From assembly GCA_023388935.1 (NCBI GenBank), contig JAEWFG010000127.1, positions 1 through 11,106 on the forward strand: DNA of 11,106 nucleotides, read 5' to 3'. The position numbers were made by a program, and so were the translations under genes. Numbering within the stretch: position 1 is the first letter of the stretch; each line of letters opens with the position of its first letter. The notes below the pieces were generated by a model. It saw nothing but the letters and a program-made list of their open reading frames with translations, ran no database searches and had not been told where the DNA came from. Source of the DNA: Pseudomonadota bacterium (GTDB taxonomy: Bacteria; Pseudomonadota; Alphaproteobacteria; Rhizobiales; Xanthobacteraceae). Of this stretch, positions 7,870 to 11,106 are shown piece after piece.

Positions 7870-9180
7870 ATGGAGATTCGCATTCGGCAGGCGGAGCGTA
7901 GGCAGACTGGTTTTGAGCTGGTCGACCTCGAGAGCTTGGTGGTTGATGATCACCCGGTGCGGGCGGTGTGGTCGTTTGTTGAAGGCTTGGACCTTAAGGT
8001 GTTTTACGATCGCATCAAGGCGCGAGGCGAGACGCCGGGTCGCCCGGCGAACGACCCGCGCATTCTGCTTGGGCTTTGGCTGTACGCGACGGCCGATGGG
8101 ATTGGGTCGGCCCGCGCGCTGGCGCGGTTGTGCGAGCATCATACGATCTATCGCTGGATTTGCGGCGGGGTCGGGGTGAACCACACGATGCTTTCGGAGT
8201 TCCGTCTGGAGAGCGGCGAGTTCCTCGATCGTCTTCTGACCAGCAGTCTGGCGGCCTTGATGAAGGAAGGCCTGATCAAGCTGGACGAGGTCATCACCGA
8301 CGGTACCAAGGTCAGGGCTGCGGCGAGCCGTTCGTCGATGCGGCGCAGGCAAACCCTGGTGGAGTTGGAAGCGAAAGCCCGCACCCGGGTTGCCGAGCTG
8401 AAGCAGGAATTGGAGGCTGATTCTGCGGCGGGCGAACGGCGGCTGTCGAAGCGGCGTCTCTCCGCGGCCGAAGACCGCGCCCATCGTGTCGCGGCGGCGC
8501 TGGCCAAGCATCCCGCGACCGCGCCAAAGCAAGACAAGGACCAGAGCGACGGGGACGAGCCCCCATCTGCCAGCGGCAAAGGTAACAAGAAGCCGAAGGA
8601 AGAGCGGGTCTCGACGACTGATCCGGATGCGCCGCTGATGAAGATGGCGGACGGCGCTGTGCGGCCTGCCTATAACGTGCAGGTGGCGAGCGCTTGCGGC
8701 TTCGTGGTCGCAATCGATCCGGCACAGCGGCGCAATGACCGCGGTCTGGCGCCGGCGATGGTGGCGCAGGTCGAACAGCGTTGCGGCAAGCTGCCGGACC
8801 GACTGCTGGCCGATACCGGCGCGATGACCGCGGCCGATATCGTCACCATTGCGCAAACTCATCCCTCCGTGCAGGTGTTCAGCCCGCCGCCGGCCCGCAA
8901 GGAGGCCTCCAAACCGCAGAGCAAGGCGCGATACGAACGCAACCGCGCCGCCGAGCCGCAATGCCTGAAGGATTGGCGCGCCCGCATGGACAGCGAACAA
9001 GGCCAGGCCGTCTACAAACGGCGCAGCAACACCGAACATGTCCATGCCCGCCTCAAGAACCGCGGCTTTGGCCGGATGGTCCTTCGTGGCCTCGCCAAGG
9101 TGCGCATCGCCTGTCTGCTTCACGCCGTGGCTCACAACATGATGTGGGCGCTCAGCCGACGCGCGCTGAAGGCGGCCTGA
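7870..9180 (+). CDS. IS1182-family transposase
   Basis: This 436-aa DDE transposase moves the surrounding element by cut-and-paste chemistry. The N-terminal region (about residues 10-115) is the InsH/DUF772-type domain with DDHPVRAVW, GRPANDPRILLGLWLYA and RWICGGVGVNHTMLSEFR. The acidic triad is visible: D144 in ITDGTKVRA, D315 in LLADTGAM and E389 in RRSNTEHVHARLKNRGFGR. Between the first two lies a charged helical insert (about 160-200, likely coiled coil) and a low-complexity Lys/Asp/Ser linker (about 220-250), usual for IS1182 members. ATG at 7870 is chosen because homology begins at MEIRIRQAERRQTG; a GTG directly before it (7867) is also possible. There is no stop or frameshift, so the enzyme is probably functional. 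Family assignment is firm. Confidence 0.92.
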   Translation: MEIRIRQAERRQTGFELVDLESLVVDDHPVRAVWSFVEGLDLKVFYDRIKARGETPGRPANDPRILLGLWLYATADGIGSARALARLCEHHTIYRWICGGVGVNHTMLSEFRLESGEFLDRLLTSSLAALMKEGLIKLDEVITDGTKVRAAASRSSMRRRQTLVELEAKARTRVAELKQELEADSAAGERRLSKRRLSAAEDRAHRVAAALAKHPATAPKQDKDQSDGDEPPSASGKGNKKPKEERVSTTDPDAPLMKMADGAVRPAYNVQVASACGFVVAIDPAQRRNDRGLAPAMVAQVEQRCGKLPDRLLADTGAMTAADIVTIAQTHPSVQVFSPPPARKEASKPQSKARYERNRAAEPQCLKDWRARMDSEQGQAVYKRRSNTEHVHARLKNRGFGRMVLRGLAKVRIACLLHAVAHNMMWALSRRALKAA

Positions 9181-9200
9181 TGCCAACCATCCCACTATCC

Positions 9201-9230
9201 AAATCCAATACAATCCGCTGCAATCCGGTG
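9201..9230 (+). repeat. Three phased 10-bp direct repeats near the IS right end
   Basis: AAATCCAATA, CAATCCGCTG and CAATCCGGTG lie head to tail. Units two and three differ at one base; unit one shares AATCC in register. The 10-bp period is one helical turn. They start 20 bp after the transposase stop and lie inside the inverted ends, so they may be subterminal transposase-binding sites. Confidence 0.5.
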
Positions 9231-9257
9231 CGACCGGACGAAAAACTTACACTCCCG

Positions 9258-9278
9258 TCGAACGAGTCGACGCCACCA
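9258..9278 (-). repeat. Right imperfect inverted end of the IS
   Basis: On the minus strand this reads TGGTGGCGTCG, then AC, then TCGTTCGA, matching the left end except for two mismatches and a 5-nt insertion. The pairing supports the element boundary to within a few tens of bases. Confidence 0.5.
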
Positions 9279-9328
9279 TTTTTGCTGCCGCGCACAACAA
9301 CAAGTCCCGATCCCGAGCCGGCGAACGC

Positions 9329-9358
9329 TTGACAGTCGAAACGCTTCGCGCGCAAATT
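9329..9358 (+). promoter_or_regulatory. Candidate promoter of the ROK/transporter operon
   Basis: A consensus -35 box, TTGACA, lies at 9329-9334. At 17-18 bp spacing the -10 position falls on GCAAAT/CAAATT (9352-9358), only 3 of 6 to consensus. Transcription would start near 9365, inside the inverted repeat at 9356-9376, which suits repression by a protein bound there. The box lies outside the IS inverted ends, so it is probably native DNA. Confidence 0.45.
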
Positions 9359-9376
9359 CTTACACTAAGTAAGAAT
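9356..9376. promoter_or_regulatory. Inverted-repeat operator upstream of the ROK gene
   Basis: ATTCTTAC (9356-9363) and GTAAGAAT (9369-9376) form a perfect 8-bp inverted repeat around a 5-base ACTAA centre. AT-rich repeats of this size with a short spacer are the usual target of dimeric ROK repressors. It overlaps the predicted -10 and start site and reaches the first in-frame ATG at 9375, consistent with autorepression. The binding partner is inferred from position. Confidence 0.65.
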
Positions 9377-9392
9377 GACGACAGGGATGGAA

Positions 9393-10565
9393 ATGCCGGA
9401 GCAGCCGAGAAGTCGGCGCCAGACGCGCGCTGCCATTTTGACTCATCTGCTTCAGTCGGGCGGTTCGTTTCGGCCGCCTCTGGCCAAGTCCGTGCGCCTG
9501 TCCGAGGCGAGCCTGTCGCGCATCCTGTTCGATCTGAAGGCCGAAGGCCTGATCGAGGAAGTGCGGCGCCCTGCCCCTTACGTTGGCGGCCCGACGGGTC
9601 TCGTGTCGCTCGATGGCACGGTGACGCTTGCGGCCGTCGAGCTGACGGGACAGTGGCTCAGCGTAGGCGTTGGCGGCCTGTCGGGCGAACTGCATTACAC
9701 CGAGCGTGTGCCGCTGCCGTCAAAACCGACCGTCGAAACCGTCAGCCGGGTGTTTCTCGAGGCGCTGACATTGCTCCGCGACTGGACGCGGCGCCGCCGC
9801 ATCACCCTTTCGCAGATCGGTGTCACCATTCCGGGCCTCGGCCGGTTGAGCGTCGCGGGCAATCCGATCATTCCCTGTGATGTCGGGCGCATTCGCGACA
9901 TGCTCGGCGAGACGTTTGCGGGCGTGCCGGTCGAGTTCACCAATTCGGTCGTCGCGCACGCCACCTTTCACCGCTGCCGCACGCAACATTATCCATTCAG
10001 CGGCGCCCATCTCTTTGTCTTCGTCGGCCAGGGCGTCGCGGGGGCGTGGATGGATGATCCGATCGAGGATGACGCCCTCCAGCCGGTCGAGCTCGGTCAC
10101 ATGGTGTTCGGAGCCGATGGACCACGCTGCCGCTGCGGTCATCATGGTTGCGTCGAGGCCTATACGTCGCTTCCGGCCCTGGCCGAGCTGCTCGGCGTGC
10201 CCGAGCCGGAGTTGCTCCAGCTTGGTAGCAATTGGGGGACCGCGATCCCAATCTCTTCGCGCGTGCGGCAGGAGCTGCGGCATCGCCTGTATCGCCTTGG
10301 CCTCGCGATCGGCAACACACTGAACGTCAAGCCCTGTCATGGAGTCGCCATCTCCGGCTGGCCGTCGCTCCTTGCAGAGGACGATCGGAAGGCGCTGGTC
10401 GACGGTGTCGATGCCAGCCTGCTCGGCGGCCGTAAGCATACGCAAGTGTCGCTCGCTTTCGTGCCGCCGTCGAATGGCAATGATCCGCGGGCCGCACTGG
10501 CATTCGCGGCTTTCTGCCTCGCTTGCCGCGGCGGCATGCCGTCCGCATCGACGGAGGCCGCCTGA
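9393..10565 (+). CDS. ROK-family transcriptional repressor
   Basis: This 390-aa protein is a sugar-responsive regulator of the ROK (repressor, ORF, kinase) family. Residues about 5-55 form a winged helix (RRQTRAAILTHLL, then KSVRLSEASLSRILFDL). The rest is the sugar-kinase-like fold, with the zinc motif H236, C246, C248 and C253 in GHMVFGADGPRCRCGHHGC. The kinase phosphate-binding DxGGT motif is replaced by ELTGQW, and the catalytic Asp of the ND motif is replaced (T183-N184-S185), so it should bind sugar without phosphorylating it. ATG at 9393 is chosen because AGGG (9383-9386) lies 6 nt upstream; in-frame ATGs at 9375 and 9387 are alternatives, but 9375 touches the operator and lacks a ribosome binding site. 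It precedes the sugar-binding protein gene by 59 bp on the same strand, so it probably controls that transporter. Confidence 0.9.
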   Translation: MPEQPRSRRQTRAAILTHLLQSGGSFRPPLAKSVRLSEASLSRILFDLKAEGLIEEVRRPAPYVGGPTGLVSLDGTVTLAAVELTGQWLSVGVGGLSGELHYTERVPLPSKPTVETVSRVFLEALTLLRDWTRRRRITLSQIGVTIPGLGRLSVAGNPIIPCDVGRIRDMLGETFAGVPVEFTNSVVAHATFHRCRTQHYPFSGAHLFVFVGQGVAGAWMDDPIEDDALQPVELGHMVFGADGPRCRCGHHGCVEAYTSLPALAELLGVPEPELLQLGSNWGTAIPISSRVRQELRHRLYRLGLAIGNTLNVKPCHGVAISGWPSLLAEDDRKALVDGVDASLLGGRKHTQVSLAFVPPSNGNDPRAALAFAAFCLACRGGMPSASTEAA

Positions 10566-10578
10566 AATACCCTGACGC

Positions 10579-10595
10579 TGCGCGGCCCTCGCGCA
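10579..10595 (+). other. Short intergenic hairpin between ROK and transporter genes
   Basis: TGCGCG (10579-10584) pairs with CGCGCA (10590-10595) around a GCCCT loop. It is followed by A-rich, not T-rich, sequence, so it is not a standard terminator. It could adjust message stability or expression between the regulator and the abundant binding protein, as often seen in ABC operons, or be chance. Confidence 0.3.
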
Positions 10596-10624
10596 AAAAG
10601 AGTTCACACCGGGAGGAACTTGCC

Positions 10625-11106
10625 ATGCCGATCACAACAACAAGGCGCCGTCTGCTCGCTGGATCTGCGGCCGCGCTCGCGCTGCCGGCATTTGCCCGCG
10701 CGCAAAACGCGGTCAAGCCCCGCCTGACCGTGATCTCGCAATGGTCCGCAGGCAGCGATGGGGCGGCGATCACGGCGCTCGGCAAGAAATTTGAGGAGAA
10801 AGGCGGGGTCTGGCAGCACTCGCCCGTCCCCGGGTTCACCACAGAGATGATGAACAAGCTACGTGCTCAGATCATCGCCGGAGATCCGCCCGCCTGTTCG
10901 CAACTCAAGGGCCCCGAGATTGCGGCCTGGTCGAAGATTGCCCCGACCGTCAACCTTGACGCCGTTGTCGCTGCCGCCGGCTACGAAAAGGTTGTCGCTC
11001 CAGACCTTGCAAAATTGCACAAGCCGGGGGGCAAGTGGATTGCGCTGCCGTTGCAGATCTACAGCACCAACATGCTGTTTCTCTCCAAACGCGCGATGGA
11101 CAAGGC
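10625..11106 (+). CDS. Sugar ABC transporter substrate-binding protein (partial)
   Basis: The first 160 codons of a family 1 extracellular solute-binding protein are present; the 3' end is beyond the window. Residues 1-26 form an export signal with a Tat-like start (TRRRLLAG), a hydrophobic stretch and a cleavage site after ARA. The mature part begins LTVISQWSAGSDGAAITALGKKFEEKGG, then MNKLRAQIIAGDPPACSQLKGPEIAAW and KWIALPLQIYSTNMLF. This pattern resembles the glucose/mannose-type binding proteins (GtsA-like), where WTSGGE..A, AGNPP and QLKGP blocks occur. It would capture sugar in the periplasm and deliver it to membrane permeases probably encoded downstream. ATG at 10625 has a strong GGGAGGA 7 nt upstream (10611-10617). 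The true substrate is inferred only by family. The upstream ROK repressor fits a sugar-induced operon. Confidence 0.9.
   Translation, partial: MPITTTRRRLLAGSAAALALPAFARAQNAVKPRLTVISQWSAGSDGAAITALGKKFEEKGGVWQHSPVPGFTTEMMNKLRAQIIAGDPPACSQLKGPEIAAWSKIAPTVNLDAVVAAAGYEKVVAPDLAKLHKPGGKWIALPLQIYSTNMLFLSKRAMDK

Larger units (their letters stand above)
7824..9278 (+). mobile_element. IS1182-family insertion sequence
   Basis: The element is defined by an intact IS1182-type transposase and a pair of imperfect inverted ends. TGGTGAAGTCG (7824-7834) matches the reverse complement of 9268-9278 at 9 of 11 positions, and TCGTTCGA (7832-7839) matches the reverse complement of 9258-9265 exactly; a 5-nt insertion separates the two blocks on the right. 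The coordinates given are the outer limits of that match. True ends probably lie some bases further out (about 7810 and 9290). I could not identify a target-site duplication. It lies between the regulator promoter and the ROK gene. Confidence 0.65.

Noticed and set aside
7789..9213. A 474-codon minus-strand frame antisense to the transposase
   Set aside because: The DDE triad and family motifs are on the plus strand; the antisense product shows no recognisable domain.
9720..10607. A 295-codon minus-strand frame over the ROK gene
   Set aside because: It is a shadow of the ROK coding sequence, which has a clear winged helix and zinc motif.

Overview
The window reads as chromosomal DNA of a GC-rich alphaproteobacterium, most likely Bradyrhizobium or a close relative (Nitrobacteraceae). 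The grounds are the strong G/C third-position bias, the protein styles of GltX (474 aa) and GltA (434 aa), a winged-helix/TolB-like/TPR regulator of a type abundant in that group, and an IS1182-family element. Genus is inferred from these styles, not from a database match.

Layout from left to right. Bases 1-405 hold no firm gene, only a weak 53-codon frame (164-325). An adenosine-specific kinase family gene (406-891, +) converges on a minus-strand pair: glnS (1328-3007) followed 9 nt later by a small NTF2-like protein (932-1318), probably one transcript. A 156-bp divergent region separates glnS from gltX (3164-4588, +), so the two synthetases that charge tRNA-Gln and tRNA-Glu are transcribed away from each other. 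gltX is followed by gltA, citrate synthase (4733-6037, +), which ends at a strong intrinsic terminator (6061-6095). Together these form a housekeeping block for translation and TCA-cycle entry.

The second half is accessory. A minus-strand winged-helix/TolB-like/TPR regulator (6141-7712) converges on gltA. A perfect 16-bp palindrome (7753-7768) lies just upstream of it, and an intact IS1182-family element (transposase 7870-9180) sits immediately beyond, with imperfect inverted ends near 7824-7839 and 9258-9278. To the right a sugar-uptake locus begins: a ROK-family repressor (9393-10565) whose promoter region carries a perfect 8-bp inverted repeat with a 5-bp spacer (9356-9376), then an ABC-transporter sugar-binding protein with a Tat-like signal peptide (10625 onward) cut by the window edge. 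The ROK protein has lost its kinase residues but keeps the zinc motif, so it should act as a sugar-responsive repressor of itself and probably of the downstream transporter.

I found no CRISPR array, tRNA or rRNA gene, phage module or recognisable defence system, and no convincing wholly new system. The best leads are the two palindromic operator candidates, the IS placed against the regulator promoter, the glnS/gltX divergent pair in an alphaproteobacterium, and the helically phased 10-bp repeats at the IS right end.
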